A stretch of DNA of 64,000 nt from Chiayiivirga flava (GTDB lineage: Bacteria > Pseudomonadota > Gammaproteobacteria > Xanthomonadales > Xanthomonadaceae), in assembly GCF_014202825.1 (NCBI RefSeq), contig NZ_JACHHP010000004.1, positions 462,880 to 526,879 of the forward strand, written 5' to 3'. A program made the translations under genes and the position numbers. Shown in pieces: positions 9,551 through 21,186 of the stretch (position 1 is its first letter; the number at the start of each line of letters is the position of its first letter). The notes beneath the pieces are model-generated. The model was not told the origin of the DNA, did no database searches, and worked only from the letters and a program-made list of their open reading frames with translations.

Positions 9551-10051
9551 TCACAACAGCCCGCGCAACTCGCTCTCGCCGAGCAGCGTCCGCGCAAGCT
9601 CGGGCTGGTCGACCAGCATGTCGTAATCCCTGAAATCGAAGCCCGGTCCGACCGAACAACCCAGCAGCGCGTACCCACCCTGCGGCCGGGCCGCCTGCCA
9701 GTGGCCGGCCGGCACCGTGCGCTGCGGCAGCGCGCTGTCCGCCACCGGGCCGAGTTGCTGCACCACGAGGGTGCCGCCGGCCGGATCGAGCGACAGCAGG
9801 TCGATCGGCGCGCCCTCGTAGTGATGCCAGGTTTCGTCCGCGGCCACGCGGTGCCAGCGGCTGAATCCATCGACCGGCAGCAGGTAGAGGATCGCGGTCA
9901 GCGCCGCACGGCGGGCGCGGTCGGTCGAGCGGCGCACCTCATGGGCCGAACGGAAGGTGCGGTGGAACCACCCGCCCTCCGGGTGCGGCACCAGATCGAG
10001 GGTGCGGATCAGTGCGGCCACCCGCTCGGCGTCGCGTGCGATCGAAGTCAA
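9551..10051 (-). CDS. Cupin domain protein, DUF985 family
   Basis: A 166-residue protein with the DUF985 cupin pattern: an N-terminal LIRTLDLVPHPEGGWFHRTFRS, then FSRWHRVAADETWHHYEGAPIDLL, a small-residue-rich strand GGYALLGCSVGPGFDFRDYDM. The clustered His/Glu residues (W-H-R-V, E-T-W-H-H-Y) look like the cupin metal or ligand site. Family members resemble yeast YML079w; the biochemical role is unknown, although sugar or nucleotide binding has been suggested for relatives. It stands alone on the minus strand, divergent from the tRNA cluster. Confidence 0.85.
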   Translation of the reverse strand: MTSIARDAERVAALIRTLDLVPHPEGGWFHRTFRSAHEVRRSTDRARRAALTAILYLLPVDGFSRWHRVAADETWHHYEGAPIDLLSLDPAGGTLVVQQLGPVADSALPQRTVPAGHWQAARPQGGYALLGCSVGPGFDFRDYDMLVDQPELARTLLGESELRGLL

Positions 10052-10196
10052 CCCGGCCCATCCTGTTCACGCTCGACTCCGGAGCATCGCCCCACGCTGC
10101 TGCCAAGACAAGGCCGATTGACGCCCGCGACCGCTGCGCCGTACCATTGTCGGCCCTTCGACGCGGCGCGACAGGCCACGGGCGAGGATCGGCCCT

Positions 10197-10273
10197 CGGG
10201 GTATAGCTCAGCCTGGTAGAGCGCCAGCTTTGGGAGCTGGATGTCGAGAGTTCGAATCCCTCTACCCCGACCA
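10197..10273 (+). tRNA. tRNA-Pro (anticodon TGG)
   Basis: A full cloverleaf: acceptor CGGGGTA pairs with TACCCCG, the anticodon stem CCAGC/GCTGG encloses the loop TTTGGGA, the T loop is TTCGAAT, and CCA is encoded. It is the first of five tRNA genes upstream of tig. Confidence 0.97.
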
Positions 10274-10327
10274 TGCCGGCGTCCGCCGGTCCGATGCGGC
10301 CGCAGGCCTGCGCTATCATGAGGCGCT

Positions 10328-10404
10328 GCGCCCGTAGCTCAACCGGATAGAGCACCGGCCTTCTAAGCCGGTGGTTACAGGTTCGATTCCTGTCGGGCGC
10401 GCCA
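10328..10404 (+). tRNA. tRNA-Arg (anticodon TCT)
   Basis: Acceptor GCGCCCG pairs with CGGGCGC; anticodon stem CCGGC/GCCGG with loop CTTCTAA; discriminator G and encoded CCA. Confidence 0.97.
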
Positions 10405-10516
10405 ACGCAACGGCGTGTGCGAGGATCGCGTGACGAAATGCGGGTCCAGGCCCGCCTTTCCGTGGAACGTCCGTGCACGGAGGCGCGGGCTTGTAGGGAA
10501 CAGGACACTTCCTGTG

Positions 10517-10593
10517 GTGGATGTAGCTCAGTCGGTTAGAGCATCGGATTGTGATTCCGAGGGTCGCGGGTTCGAATCCCGTCTTCCACCCCA
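10517..10593 (+). tRNA. tRNA-His (anticodon GTG)
   Basis: Acceptor GTGGATG faces CTTCCAC with one T-T mismatch at the sixth pair. The anticodon loop is TTGTGAT. The base before position 1 (10516) is G and the discriminator is C, giving the extra G-1:C73 pair required by histidyl-tRNA synthetase. CCA is encoded. Confidence 0.95.
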
Positions 10594-10683
10594 TCCCGGG
10601 CTGCGGCATAATGCCCAGCTGCGGTCGCTCCGGCGGCAGCCGGCAACATGCGACCGAGGCACCGGGACGTTGCACGACAAGAT

Positions 10684-10759
10684 GGGTCGTTAGCTCAGTT
10701 GGTAGAGCAGTTGACTCTTAATCAATAGGTCGTAGGTTCGAATCCTACACGACCCACCA
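10684..10759 (+). tRNA. tRNA-Lys (anticodon CTT)
   Basis: Acceptor GGGTCGT pairs with ACGACCC; anticodon stem GTTGA/TCAAT with loop CTCTTAA; CCA encoded. The CTT anticodon serves AAG, the preferred lysine codon in this GC-rich genome. Confidence 0.96.
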
Positions 10760-10857
10760 TCTTGTCCTCCCCGCGTCTTGCTCCACGCTCCCGGTCGCCC
10801 GCCCCGCGTCGTGTCCATCCGGTCGCCTGTGCCGGGACTGGTCGCGAGTGCCGTCGC

Positions 10858-10942
10858 GCGAAAGTGGCGGAACTGGTAGACGCACTGGATTTAGGTTCCA
10901 GCGGGGCAACCCGTGAGAGTTCGATTCTCTCCTTTCGCACCA
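10858..10942 (+). tRNA. tRNA-Leu (anticodon TAG)
   Basis: Type II tRNA with a long variable arm (GCGGGGCAACCCGT). Acceptor GCGAAAG pairs with CTTTCGC; anticodon loop TTTAGGT; CCA encoded. It ends 46 bases before tig, so tRNAs and tig may share a transcript. Confidence 0.96.
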
Positions 10943-10988
10943 CCTCATCACACGTCATGCCCGCGCGCCGCGGGATTCGGGAGTCACG

Positions 10989-12296
10989 ATGCAAGTTTCG
11001 GTTGAGAATGTCGGCAAGCTCGAGCGCAAGCTCACCGTCAGCGTCCCCGCTGAGCGCCTGGAAGGCACCATCCGCACGCGCCTGCGCGACCTGTCGCAGA
11101 ACGTGCGCATCAAGGGCTTCCGCCCGGGCAAGGTGCCGGCCAAGATCATCGAACAGCGCTACGGCCGGCAGGTGCGGTCCGAGGCCCTCAACGAGCTGAT
11201 CCGCGATTCCTTCAACGAAGCGGTGCAGCAGGAAAACCTGCGTCCGGCGGTGCAGCCGTCGATCGAAACCACCGGCCAGCCGGCGGACGGCGAGTTCCGC
11301 TACGTCGCCACCTTCGAGGTGATGCCGGAGATCGGCACCATCGACGTGTCCGGCCTCAAGATCGTCAAGCCCATCGCCGAAGTGACCGACGCCGACATCG
11401 ACCGCATGATCGAAACCCTGCGCCTGCAGCGCCGCACGTGGAACAACGTCGAGCGCGCGGCGAAGGACGGCGACCTGGTCATGTTCGAGTCGGTCGCCAC
11501 CGCCGGCGACGTGCGCGTGCCGGCCGAAGGCGTGGAACGCAGCGGCACCATCCTAGGCTCGAACGCGCTGTTCGCGGACCTCGAGCAGAAGCTCGTCGGA
11601 CTGTCCACCGGCGACGACCGCGCGCTGGACGTCACCTTCCCGGCCGACTACCGCGTGCCCGAACTCGCCGGCAAGCAGGCGACGGTGCAGGTCAAGGTGT
11701 CGCGCGTGTCCGAGGCCAGCATTCCGGCGCTGGACGACGCGTTCATGCAGCAGTTCGGCATCGCCGACGGCGGTCTGGAGCGGTTCCGCGTGGAAGTGCG
11801 GGCCAACCTCGAACGCGAACTCAAGGCCGCGCTGATGGCGCGCCTGAAGAACGAAGTGGTCGAAAAGCTCGTCGACGCGCACAGCACGCTCGAATTCCCC
11901 GCGCGCATGGTCGAGGCCGAGGCCCGCGGACTGATCCGCCAGGCCGAGCAGCAGGCCCAGCAGCAGAACCAGCCGGCGCCGCAGCTGACGCCCGACGCCG
12001 TGCGTCCGGTGGCGCAGAAGCGCGTCGCGGCCGCGGTGCTGCTCGGCGAGCTCGCGCGCCAGAACAACATCCGCTTGGACAGCTCGCGCCTCCAGGACAT
12101 GCTCGCGACCATCGCGTCCACGTACGAGGAGCCCGAGCAGGTCGTTGAACTCTACCGCAACGACCCCCAGTTGATGGACGGGCTGCGCAGCCGCGTCGTC
12201 GAAGACCAGGTCATCGACTGGATCGCCGACCACGCCGAGGCCGACACCCGCACGCTGAGTTTCGACGAAGTGATGCGTCCGGGTGCGGCAGGCTGA
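10989..12296 (+). CDS. tig: Trigger factor, ribosome-associated chaperone
   Basis: A 435-residue cytoplasmic chaperone of the usual length (E. coli 432). The ribosome-docking signature G-F-R-P-G-K-V-P is at residues 43-50, as in E. coli. It is followed by the FKBP-like domain (about 150-245, VMFESVATA...LVGLSTGD) and the helical substrate-binding C-terminal domain. It catches nascent chains at the exit tunnel. The order tig-clpP-clpX-lon is conserved in proteobacteria and links folding with degradation. The ATG at 10989 directly precedes the conserved QVSVENVGKLERKL. Confidence 0.97.
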   Translation: MQVSVENVGKLERKLTVSVPAERLEGTIRTRLRDLSQNVRIKGFRPGKVPAKIIEQRYGRQVRSEALNELIRDSFNEAVQQENLRPAVQPSIETTGQPADGEFRYVATFEVMPEIGTIDVSGLKIVKPIAEVTDADIDRMIETLRLQRRTWNNVERAAKDGDLVMFESVATAGDVRVPAEGVERSGTILGSNALFADLEQKLVGLSTGDDRALDVTFPADYRVPELAGKQATVQVKVSRVSEASIPALDDAFMQQFGIADGGLERFRVEVRANLERELKAALMARLKNEVVEKLVDAHSTLEFPARMVEAEARGLIRQAEQQAQQQNQPAPQLTPDAVRPVAQKRVAAAVLLGELARQNNIRLDSSRLQDMLATIASTYEEPEQVVELYRNDPQLMDGLRSRVVEDQVIDWIADHAEADTRTLSFDEVMRPGAAG

Positions 12297-12338
12297 TAGC
12301 CTGACCCCGCGGCGCACACTTTTCGAGGAACCCACGCA

Positions 12339-12962
12339 ATGAGCAGCATCCAGAATCTGAACCTCGTGCCGATGGTGGTCGAACAGACCAGCCGCGGCGA
12401 GCGCGCGTACGACATCTACTCGCGCCTGCTCAAGGAACGCGTGATCTTCCTCGTCGGTCCGGTCGAGGACTACATGGCGAACGTGATCGTCGCGCAGATG
12501 CTGTTCCTGGAGTCGGAAAACCCGGACAAGGACATCAACATCTACATCAACAGCCCGGGCGGCTCGGTCACGGCCGGCATGGCGATCTACGACACCATGC
12601 AGTTCATCAAGCCGGACGTCTCCACCATGTGCATCGGCCAGGCGGCCAGCATGGGCGCGGTGCTGCTGTCGGCCGGTGCCAAGGGCAAGCGCTACGCGCT
12701 GCCGAATTCGCGCGTGATGATCCACCAGCCGCTCGGCGGCTTCCAGGGTCAGGCCAGCGACTTCGACATCCACGCGCGCGAAATCCTCACCGTGCGCGAG
12801 CGCCTGAACCACATTCTTGCGCACCACACCGGCCAGCCGGTGGAACGCATCGCGCAGGACACCGACCGCGACCGCTTCCTCAGCGCGCTCGATGCCAAGG
12901 CCTATGGCCTGGTCGACAGTGTGCTCGAACGGCGTCCCGACGAGTCGGTCAAACCCGGCTGA
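12339..12962 (+). CDS. clpP: ATP-dependent Clp protease proteolytic subunit ClpP
   Basis: A 207-residue serine peptidase of normal length. The catalytic Ser104 lies in GQAASMGA and His129 in SRVMIHQP; the third residue is probably the Asp near 178. [20 protein letters not shown] is the usual N-terminus, with a short propeptide before it. Fourteen subunits form the proteolytic barrel that receives unfolded proteins from ClpX, encoded next. It lies 42 bases after tig, with GAGGAA upstream of the ATG as ribosome site. Confidence 0.98.
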   Translation: MSSIQNLNLVPMVVEQTSRGERAYDIYSRLLKERVIFLVGPVEDYMANVIVAQMLFLESENPDKDINIYINSPGGSVTAGMAIYDTMQFIKPDVSTMCIGQAASMGAVLLSAGAKGKRYALPNSRVMIHQPLGGFQGQASDFDIHAREILTVRERLNHILAHHTGQPVERIAQDTDRDRFLSALDAKAYGLVDSVLERRPDESVKPG

Positions 12963-13088
12963 TCGAGTGGGTTTTTTGCCCGTTTCTCGACGCAACCTCT
13001 TCATTTTCCACCCGATCCGGGCGAGCGCTAGGCGTTCGCCCGTCTTGGCGCTATTCTCCCGAGCGATCGGGAGTTCCAGGATTCAGGC

Positions 13089-14387
13089 ATGAGCGACGAA
13101 CGGCAGACCCGCGGCACCAGCAGCGGCGGTGGCGACGGAAAAATCCTCTACTGCTCGTTCTGCGGCAAGAGCCAGCATGAAGTGCGCAAGCTCATCGCGG
13201 GCCCCAGCGTGTTCATCTGCGACGAATGCGTCGAGCTGTGCAACGACATCATCCGCGAGGAGCTGGAGGAGAAGGCCGCCACCTCGCGCAGCCACCTGCC
13301 CAAGCCGCGCGAGATCATGGACGTGCTCGACCAGTACGTCATCGGTCAGACTCGCGCCAAGCGTTCGCTGTCGGTGGCCGTGTACAACCACTACAAGCGC
13401 ATCGAGACGCGCGGCAAGGGCGACGACGTCGAACTGTCGAAGTCCAACATCCTGATGGTCGGTCCGACCGGCTCGGGCAAGACGCTGCTGGCCGAAACGC
13501 TGGCGCGGCTGCTCAACGTGCCATTCACGATTGCGGACGCCACCACGCTCACCGAAGCCGGTTACGTGGGCGAGGATGTGGAAAACATCATCCAGAAGCT
13601 GCTGCAGAAGTGCGACTACGACGTCGAGAAGGCGCAGACCGGCATCGTCTACATCGACGAGATCGACAAGATCTCGCGCAAGAGCGAAAACCCGTCGATC
13701 ACGCGCGATGTCTCCGGCGAAGGCGTGCAGCAGGCGCTGCTGAAACTGATCGAAGGCACGGTGGCGAGCGTGCCGCCGCAGGGCGGGCGCAAGCACCCGC
13801 AGCAGGAATTCCTGCAGGTCGACACCAAGAACATCCTCTTCATCTGCGGCGGCGCGTTCGCGGGCCTGGAGAAGATCATCCAGCAACGTTCGCTCGAAGC
13901 CGGCGGCATCGGCTTCGGCGCGGACGTGCGCAGCAAGAAGCAGAAGGCCAACGTCGGCAAGCTGCTGGCCGATTGCGAGCCGGAAGACCTGGTGAAGTTC
14001 GGCCTGATTCCGGAATTCGTCGGTCGCCTGCCGGTGGTCGCGACGCTGGAAGAGCTCGACGAGGCCGCGCTGATCAAGATCCTCACCGAACCCAAGAACG
14101 CCATCACCAAGCAGTTCCGCAAGCTGTTCGAGATGGAAGGCGCGGAGCTCGAATTCCGCCCGGACGCGCTGCTCGCGGTCGCGCAGAAGGCGCTCAAGCG
14201 CAAGACCGGCGCGCGCGGCCTGCGCACCATCATCGAATCGGTGCTGCTCGACACCATGTTCGAGCTGCCGTCGCTCGAGAACGTGACCAAGGTCGTCGTC
14301 GACGAAGCCGTCATCAACACGGCGGCCGATCCGTACCTGATCTACCAGAGCGCACCGGCGCCGCACGCCAAGGCCGCGTCGGAATAA
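13089..14387 (+). CDS. clpX: ATP-dependent Clp protease ATP-binding subunit ClpX
   Basis: A 432-residue AAA+ unfoldase. An N-terminal zinc finger has Cys22, Cys25, Cys44 and Cys47. Walker A is GPTGSGKT (125-132); Walker B follows at IVYIDEIDK, and the RKHPQQEF and sensor regions are normal. It recognises tagged substrates and threads them into ClpP. It starts 126 bases after clpP; a separate promoter in this gap is possible but none stands out clearly. Confidence 0.98.
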   Translation: MSDERQTRGTSSGGGDGKILYCSFCGKSQHEVRKLIAGPSVFICDECVELCNDIIREELEEKAATSRSHLPKPREIMDVLDQYVIGQTRAKRSLSVAVYNHYKRIETRGKGDDVELSKSNILMVGPTGSGKTLLAETLARLLNVPFTIADATTLTEAGYVGEDVENIIQKLLQKCDYDVEKAQTGIVYIDEIDKISRKSENPSITRDVSGEGVQQALLKLIEGTVASVPPQGGRKHPQQEFLQVDTKNILFICGGAFAGLEKIIQQRSLEAGGIGFGADVRSKKQKANVGKLLADCEPEDLVKFGLIPEFVGRLPVVATLEELDEAALIKILTEPKNAITKQFRKLFEMEGAELEFRPDALLAVAQKALKRKTGARGLRTIIESVLLDTMFELPSLENVTKVVVDEAVINTAADPYLIYQSAPAPHAKAASE

Positions 14388-14405
14388 CCCCGGCTTTGGT
14401 TGGAT

Positions 14406-14605
14406 CCCCTCTCTCTGTGGGAGAGGGGAGGGTGCGTGGCGCCGCCGACGAAACAGCGGGCCTCGATCGATCCGGGCGCATAGCGCCCACAACGAAAAAC
14501 GGCCCCATTCGTCGCCTGCTCTGCAATAAAGCGGGCGACGAACCTGCTCCGTCCGGACCCTTATCCGGCCCGGCCGGGCCACCTTCTCCCGCAGGGGGAA
14601 GGGCA
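14406..14605. repeat. Dispersed repeat copy 1 in the gap between clpX and lon
   Basis: The 466-base clpX-lon gap opens with a hairpin (CCCCTCTC at 14406-14413, GAGAGGGG at 14421-14428). A tail follows that is clearly related to the sequence at 63754-63895; for example, 14512-14528 is identical to 63865-63881 over 17 bases. A second hairpin (CTTCTCCC.../GGGGGAAGG, about 14582-14601) closes the unit. No protein gene is convincing here. The hairpins may end clpX transcription; the rest of the gap holds the lon promoter. Confidence 0.75.
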
Positions 14606-14768
14606 GCCAGGCCTGCCGCCATCCTGGATGGCTTCGTCTTCGCTGGCGTCGGAAAAAGTCGATGCTGGCGCCGTTTTCGCCCTTGCGCCGCGCAACAAAA
14701 ACCAACAAAAACAAGCGCTTCCGCGCCGCAACAATTCTTGCATCGCGATGCTGTCCGCCTAACGTATC

Positions 14769-14803
14769 CTCACCCTTGCACGTTGCCGAACGCCCCCCAC
14801 CTA
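14769..14803 (+). promoter_or_regulatory. Candidate sigma-32 (heat-shock) promoter of lon
   Basis: CTCACCCTTGCA (14769-14780) matches the heat-shock -35 consensus TCTCNCCCTTGAA closely. CCCCACCTA (14795-14803) matches the -10 consensus CCCCATTTA with two mismatches. The spacer is 14 bases, within the 13-17 range for sigma-32. The -10 lies 50 bases before the lon start. lon is a heat-shock gene in many proteobacteria, which supports the assignment; it is a sequence match only. Confidence 0.6.
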
Positions 14804-14853
14804 GGATGCTTTCGGTGGGCCTGTTTCGCCGCCGATCCGACATGGAGAACGCA

Positions 14854-17325
<2,472 letters not shown>

Positions 17326-17435
17326 GCGCGCGGCGGACAAAACCTGCGCATCCGCCTCGGCCCTCGGGGCGGATGTGTCTTCGCGCAACGGCCTGAAACA
17401 GGCCTGAAACCCGCATCAAACCTGACAAAGTCGTG

Positions 17436-17464
17436 TTGCGCGGGGGTATCCCCGCTGGTATAAA
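17436..17464 (+). promoter_or_regulatory. Sigma-70-type promoter of hup
   Basis: TTGCGC at 17436-17441 and TATAAA at 17459-17464 are separated by 17 bases, the optimal spacing. It lies about 135 bases before the hup ATG, leaving a long 5' leader. Upstream, 17349-17375 holds a GC hairpin (CATCCGCC/GGCGGATG) that may end lon transcription but lacks a T run. Confidence 0.65.
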
Positions 17465-17599
17465 TCGCCGCAACCGCGAGACGGCTTCGGCCGTGTCGCG
17501 TCACGGTCGGTCGGTACGTCGATGCGCTCGACACAGGATCGCGTCCGGCTGCATGAATTCGCGAGAACCCCCATCTCGCATCTGGGAGTGACAATTACA

Positions 17600-17872
17600 A
17601 TGAACAAAGCCGATTTCATTGGCGCGGTGTCAGCCGAAGCCGAACTGTCCAAGGCCGATGCCGGCCGCGCCGTCGATGCAGTCATCGAGACGATCAAGAA
17701 GGCACTGAAGAAGGGCGACAGCGTGTCCCTCGTCGGCTTTGGCACCTTTGTCGTGCGCAAGCGCGCGGCGCGCACCGGCCGCAATCCGCGGACCGGCGAC
17801 ACCATCAAGATCAAGGCGTCGAAAAATCCTTCGTTCAAGGCTGGCAAAGCGCTGAAGGATGCCGTAAACTAG
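17600..17872 (+). CDS. hup: DNA-binding protein HU
   Basis: A 90-residue nucleoid protein of canonical size. [43 protein letters not shown] and a final [11 protein letters not shown] match HU. The beta arm carries the R-x-G-R-N-P signature that intercalates into DNA. The ATG at 17600 has GGGAG upstream (17584-17588). Two tRNA genes follow within 11 bases of its stop, and a strong terminator closes the unit. A longer, divergent HU-like protein is encoded at 43062. hupB is the likely counterpart by its position after lon. Confidence 0.95.
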   Translation: MNKADFIGAVSAEAELSKADAGRAVDAVIETIKKALKKGDSVSLVGFGTFVVRKRAARTGRNPRTGDTIKIKASKNPSFKAGKALKDAVN

Positions 17873-17882
17873 TCTGCTCACC

Positions 17883-17957
17883 GGGTGCTTAGCTCAGCGG
17901 TAGAGCGTCTCCTTTACACGGAGAGGGTCGGGGGTTCGAAACCCTCAGCACCCACCA
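17883..17957 (+). tRNA. tRNA-Val (anticodon TAC)
   Basis: Acceptor GGGTGCT pairs with AGCACCC; anticodon stem TCTCC/GGAGA with loop TTTACAC; CCA encoded. It begins 11 bases after hup. Confidence 0.97.
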
Positions 17958-17978
17958 GGCACCCAAAGCGTCACGCGC

Positions 17979-18055
17979 GGAGTGGTAGTTCAGTCGGTTA
18001 GAATGCTGGCCTGTCACGCCGGAGGTCGCGGGTTCGAGTCCCGTCCACTCCGCCA
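17979..18055 (+). tRNA. tRNA-Asp (anticodon GTC)
   Basis: Acceptor GGAGTGG pairs with CCACTCC; anticodon loop CTGTCAC; discriminator G and encoded CCA. It directly precedes the terminator at 18063. Confidence 0.97.
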
Positions 18056-18062
18056 CTCTACC

Positions 18063-18097
18063 GAGGGCGCCTGAGTTTCAGGCGCCCTCAGTTTTTT
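18063..18097 (+). terminator. Rho-independent terminator of the hup-tRNA-Val-tRNA-Asp unit
   Basis: A perfect 12-bp stem (GAGGGCGCCTGA at 18063-18074 with TCAGGCGCCCTC at 18078-18089), a three-base loop and a run of six T. Confidence 0.95.
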
Positions 18098-18198
18098 GCG
18101 GGATCCGAACGCGTGCGTTCCGGTCCCCTCTGTCGACCGGGGTCGGAACCGCCGCAGGGAGATCGGCGCTCCGGTCCACCCACCAGAAGAATCCATCG

Positions 18199-20112
18199 AT
18201 GCTGCAGACACTGCGCGACAAGACCAAGGGGTGGATCGCCGCTGCGATCCTGATCGTGCTGGCCGTTCCGTTTGCCTTTTTTGGCGTCGAGAATTATTTC
18301 TCGCCGTCGGTGGCCACGTACGTGGCCAAGGTCAACGATGCCGAGATCGGCCAGGACGCGTTCCTGCGCCAGATGGACCAGTACCGCGCCCAGATGCGCC
18401 AGCGCATGGGCGAGGCCTACGACCCCACGCAGTTCGAGTCGCCCGAGACCAAGCGCCAGGTGCTCGACCAGATGATCAACGAGGAACTGCTCAAGCAGGC
18501 CTCCGCGCGTCTTGGCCTGGTGGTCAGCGGGCCGCAGGTGCAGCGCGAGATCGCCGCGATCCCCGCGTTCCAGGTGGACGGGCGCTTCGATTCGGCGCAG
18601 TACGTGCAGACCCTCGCCGCCACCGGCCGCACGCCGCGCTCGTTCGAGGAAGAGGTGATCCGCGACCTCAACACGCGCGCGCTGCCGACCCAGGTGGCGC
18701 AGTCGGGCTTCGTGACCGACGCCTACCTCGACCGCTACCTCGCGCTGCGCGACCAGACCCGCTCGTTCAAATACGTGACGTTGCCGCGCCCCGGCGACGA
18801 TGCGGTCGGCGAGATCGCCGACGCCGACATCCAGGCGCACTACGACGCCAACGCCGACCGCTACCAGAGCGAGGAAACGGTGTCGATCGAATACCTCGAG
18901 ATCGAAGCGGCAAAACTCGACGTGGCCGAGACCGTCGACGAGGCCACCCTGCAGCAGCGTTACGAAGAGCAGAAGGCGCGCTTCGTCGAACCCGAGCAGC
19001 GCCTGGCGTCGCACATCCTGGTGCAGGTCGACGCCAACGCGGACGCCGATGCGCAGAAGGCCGCGGAAGCCAAGGCCGCCGACATCGCGGCCAAGGCACG
19101 CGCCGAAGGCGCGGACTTCGCCGCGCTCGCGAAGGAATCGTCCGACGACATCGGCTCCAAGGCCGGCGGCGGCGACCTCGGCTGGCTGGAGCGCGGCATC
19201 ACCGATCCCGCGTTCGACGCCGCCCTGTTCGCGATGCAGCCGGGCACGATCAGCGATCCGGTCAAGAGCGCCGACGGCTGGCACGTGATCCAGCTGCGCG
19301 AGGTGCGCGAGGAAACCGGCAAGTCGTTCGCCGACGTCAAGGCCGAGCTCGAACGCGAATACCTCGACGGCGAGCGCGAGCGCCATTTCAGCGACCTCAC
19401 CGGCAAGCTCGTCGACATCATCTACCGCGACCCGACCACGCTCGGCACCGCATCGACGGAACTCGGCTTCCCGGTGCAGACCACGGCCGCGTTCACGCGC
19501 GCCGGCGGGCCCGGCATCACCGCGCGGCCGGAAGTCCTGCAGGCCGCGTTCTCCGATGGCGTGCTGGTGGACGGCAACGTCAGCGACATCGTCGACCTGG
19601 GGCCCGGCCACGCCGTGGTCCTGCGCGTGGCCGAGCACACGCCGGCCACCACCAAGCCGCTCGATGCGGTGCGCGACGAGGTGATCGCCGCGATCCGTGC
19701 CGAGCGCATCGATGCGGCCGCGCAGAAGGATCTCGACGCATCGCTTGCCGCGGTGACGTCGCTCGACGCGCTGCAGGCGTTGGCCGCGGACCGCTCGATC
19801 GAGGTGCAGACGGCAGACGCCGTCGGCCGCACCGGCGCCGCGGTCGACCCGGCCATCGCCCGTGCCGCGTTCGCGCTGCCGCATCCGGCGGCCGATGGGG
19901 CCTCGATCGGCAGCGCGACGCTTGCGTCCGGCGATCACGCCATCATCGTGCTGACCGCGGTGCAGGACGGCGATCCGTCGAAAACCGAAGCGGCAATGCG
20001 TCAGATGATGAAGGATCAGCTGGCGCAGGCGGTCGGCGGCGTCGAGTCGATCGAACTGCTCAACGCGTTGCGCAAGGAAGCGAAGATCGAAGTGGTCGAA
20101 ACGCGTCTGTGA
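18199..20112 (+). CDS. ppiD: Peptidylprolyl isomerase / periplasmic chaperone PpiD
   Basis: A 637-residue protein of usual length (E. coli 623). A single N-terminal transmembrane helix (GWIAAAILIVLAVPFAFFGV) anchors it in the inner membrane, with the bulk in the periplasm. A SurA-like N-terminal chaperone region follows. A parvulin domain lies at about 265-365 (LASHILVQVDANADAD...GGDLGWLERG...VKSADGWHVIQL). It assists folding of outer-membrane and secreted proteins near the Sec translocon. Its place after lon-hup is the conserved order. It has its own start after a terminator, so it probably has its own promoter. Confidence 0.95.
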   Translation: MLQTLRDKTKGWIAAAILIVLAVPFAFFGVENYFSPSVATYVAKVNDAEIGQDAFLRQMDQYRAQMRQRMGEAYDPTQFESPETKRQVLDQMINEELLKQASARLGLVVSGPQVQREIAAIPAFQVDGRFDSAQYVQTLAATGRTPRSFEEEVIRDLNTRALPTQVAQSGFVTDAYLDRYLALRDQTRSFKYVTLPRPGDDAVGEIADADIQAHYDANADRYQSEETVSIEYLEIEAAKLDVAETVDEATLQQRYEEQKARFVEPEQRLASHILVQVDANADADAQKAAEAKAADIAAKARAEGADFAALAKESSDDIGSKAGGGDLGWLERGITDPAFDAALFAMQPGTISDPVKSADGWHVIQLREVREETGKSFADVKAELEREYLDGERERHFSDLTGKLVDIIYRDPTTLGTASTELGFPVQTTAAFTRAGGPGITARPEVLQAAFSDGVLVDGNVSDIVDLGPGHAVVLRVAEHTPATTKPLDAVRDEVIAAIRAERIDAAAQKDLDASLAAVTSLDALQALAADRSIEVQTADAVGRTGAAVDPAIARAAFALPHPAADGASIGSATLASGDHAIIVLTAVQDGDPSKTEAAMRQMMKDQLAQAVGGVESIELLNALRKEAKIEVVETRL

Positions 20113-20325
20113 CGATGCCGCGAGTCGGCCGCCCCGGCGGCCGCTCTGCAGCAGGCATGTCCACACGACGCGCGCGGTGACAGCGGTCGCCGCGCAGCGT
20201 CTTCGGGTTCACCCCCGCCGCGCGGTCGGCGATTCGATCGCGCTCCGCTTCTCGTCCGCACGGCGTTGTCGCGCTCGCGCCGCGCGCGCTGGCCGCATGC
20301 GCGGCCAGAGCCGTGACAGTGCCGA

Positions 20326-21111
20326 TCAGCCGACGCCGGTCATTCCCATGATGTTGTAGCCCGCGTCGACGTAGGTGATCTCGCCGGTCACGCCCGCCGC
20401 GAGATCCGAGCACAGGAACGCCGCGACGTTGCCGACATCCTCGATCGTCACGCTACGACGCAGCGGCGCGTGCTCCTCGACGTGGCCGAGCATCTTGCGG
20501 AAGTTGCCGATGCCGGCCGCGGCCAGCGTCTTGATCGGGCCGGCCGAGATCGCATTGACGCGCGTGCCCTCCGGGCCGAGGTTCAGCGCCAGATAACGCA
20601 CGCAGGCCTCGAGGCTGGCCTTGGCCAGGCCCATCACGTTGTAGTTCGCCAGTGCGCGCTCGGCGCCGAGGTAGCTGAGCGTGAGGATGCTGCCGTGGCG
20701 GCCCTGCATGTGCGGGCGCGCGGCCTTGGCGAGTGCGGCGAGGCTGTAGGCGGAAATGTCGTGCGCGATCTTGAAGTTCTCGCGCGTCAGATTGTCGAGA
20801 AAGCCGCCTTCGAGCGCCTCGCGCGGCGCAAACCCGACCGAATGCACGAGGATGTCGAAGCCGTCCCAGCGCTGTCCGAGCGCGTCGAACACGGCATCGA
20901 TCTGCGCATCGTCTGCCACGTCGAGCGGCAGCACGATGTCCGAGCCGCATTCGCGCGCGGCGTCTTCCACCCGCGACTTGAGCTTGTCGTTCTGGTACGT
21001 GAACGCGAGATCCGCGCCTTCGCGACGCATCGCCTCGGCGATGCCGCTGGCGATGGACCGCTGGCTCGCGATTCCGACGATCAGTGCGCGCTTGCCTTGC
21101 AGGAAACCCAT
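20326..21111 (-). CDS. fabI: Enoyl-[acyl-carrier-protein] reductase (NADH) FabI
   Basis: A 261-residue short-chain dehydrogenase of normal FabI length. The catalytic Tyr147, Tyr157 and Lys164 fit the Y-x9-Y-x6-K pattern ([19 protein letters not shown]). The nucleotide-binding start is [17 protein letters not shown]. The protein performs the last reduction of fatty acid elongation in the cytoplasm and is the usual target of triclosan-type inhibitors. It converges on ppiD; the 213-base gap 20113-20325 shows no gene. Confidence 0.96.
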   Translation of the reverse strand: MGFLQGKRALIVGIASQRSIASGIAEAMRREGADLAFTYQNDKLKSRVEDAARECGSDIVLPLDVADDAQIDAVFDALGQRWDGFDILVHSVGFAPREALEGGFLDNLTRENFKIAHDISAYSLAALAKAARPHMQGRHGSILTLSYLGAERALANYNVMGLAKASLEACVRYLALNLGPEGTRVNAISAGPIKTLAAAGIGNFRKMLGHVEEHAPLRRSVTIEDVGNVAAFLCSDLAAGVTGEITYVDAGYNIMGMTGVG

Positions 21112-21186
21112 GCATGCCTCCGGTGGCCGTCGGGCGCGACGGCGTCAAGATCGCTAGTGTGCCGTCCCGGCCGCGAACGTTCCAGT

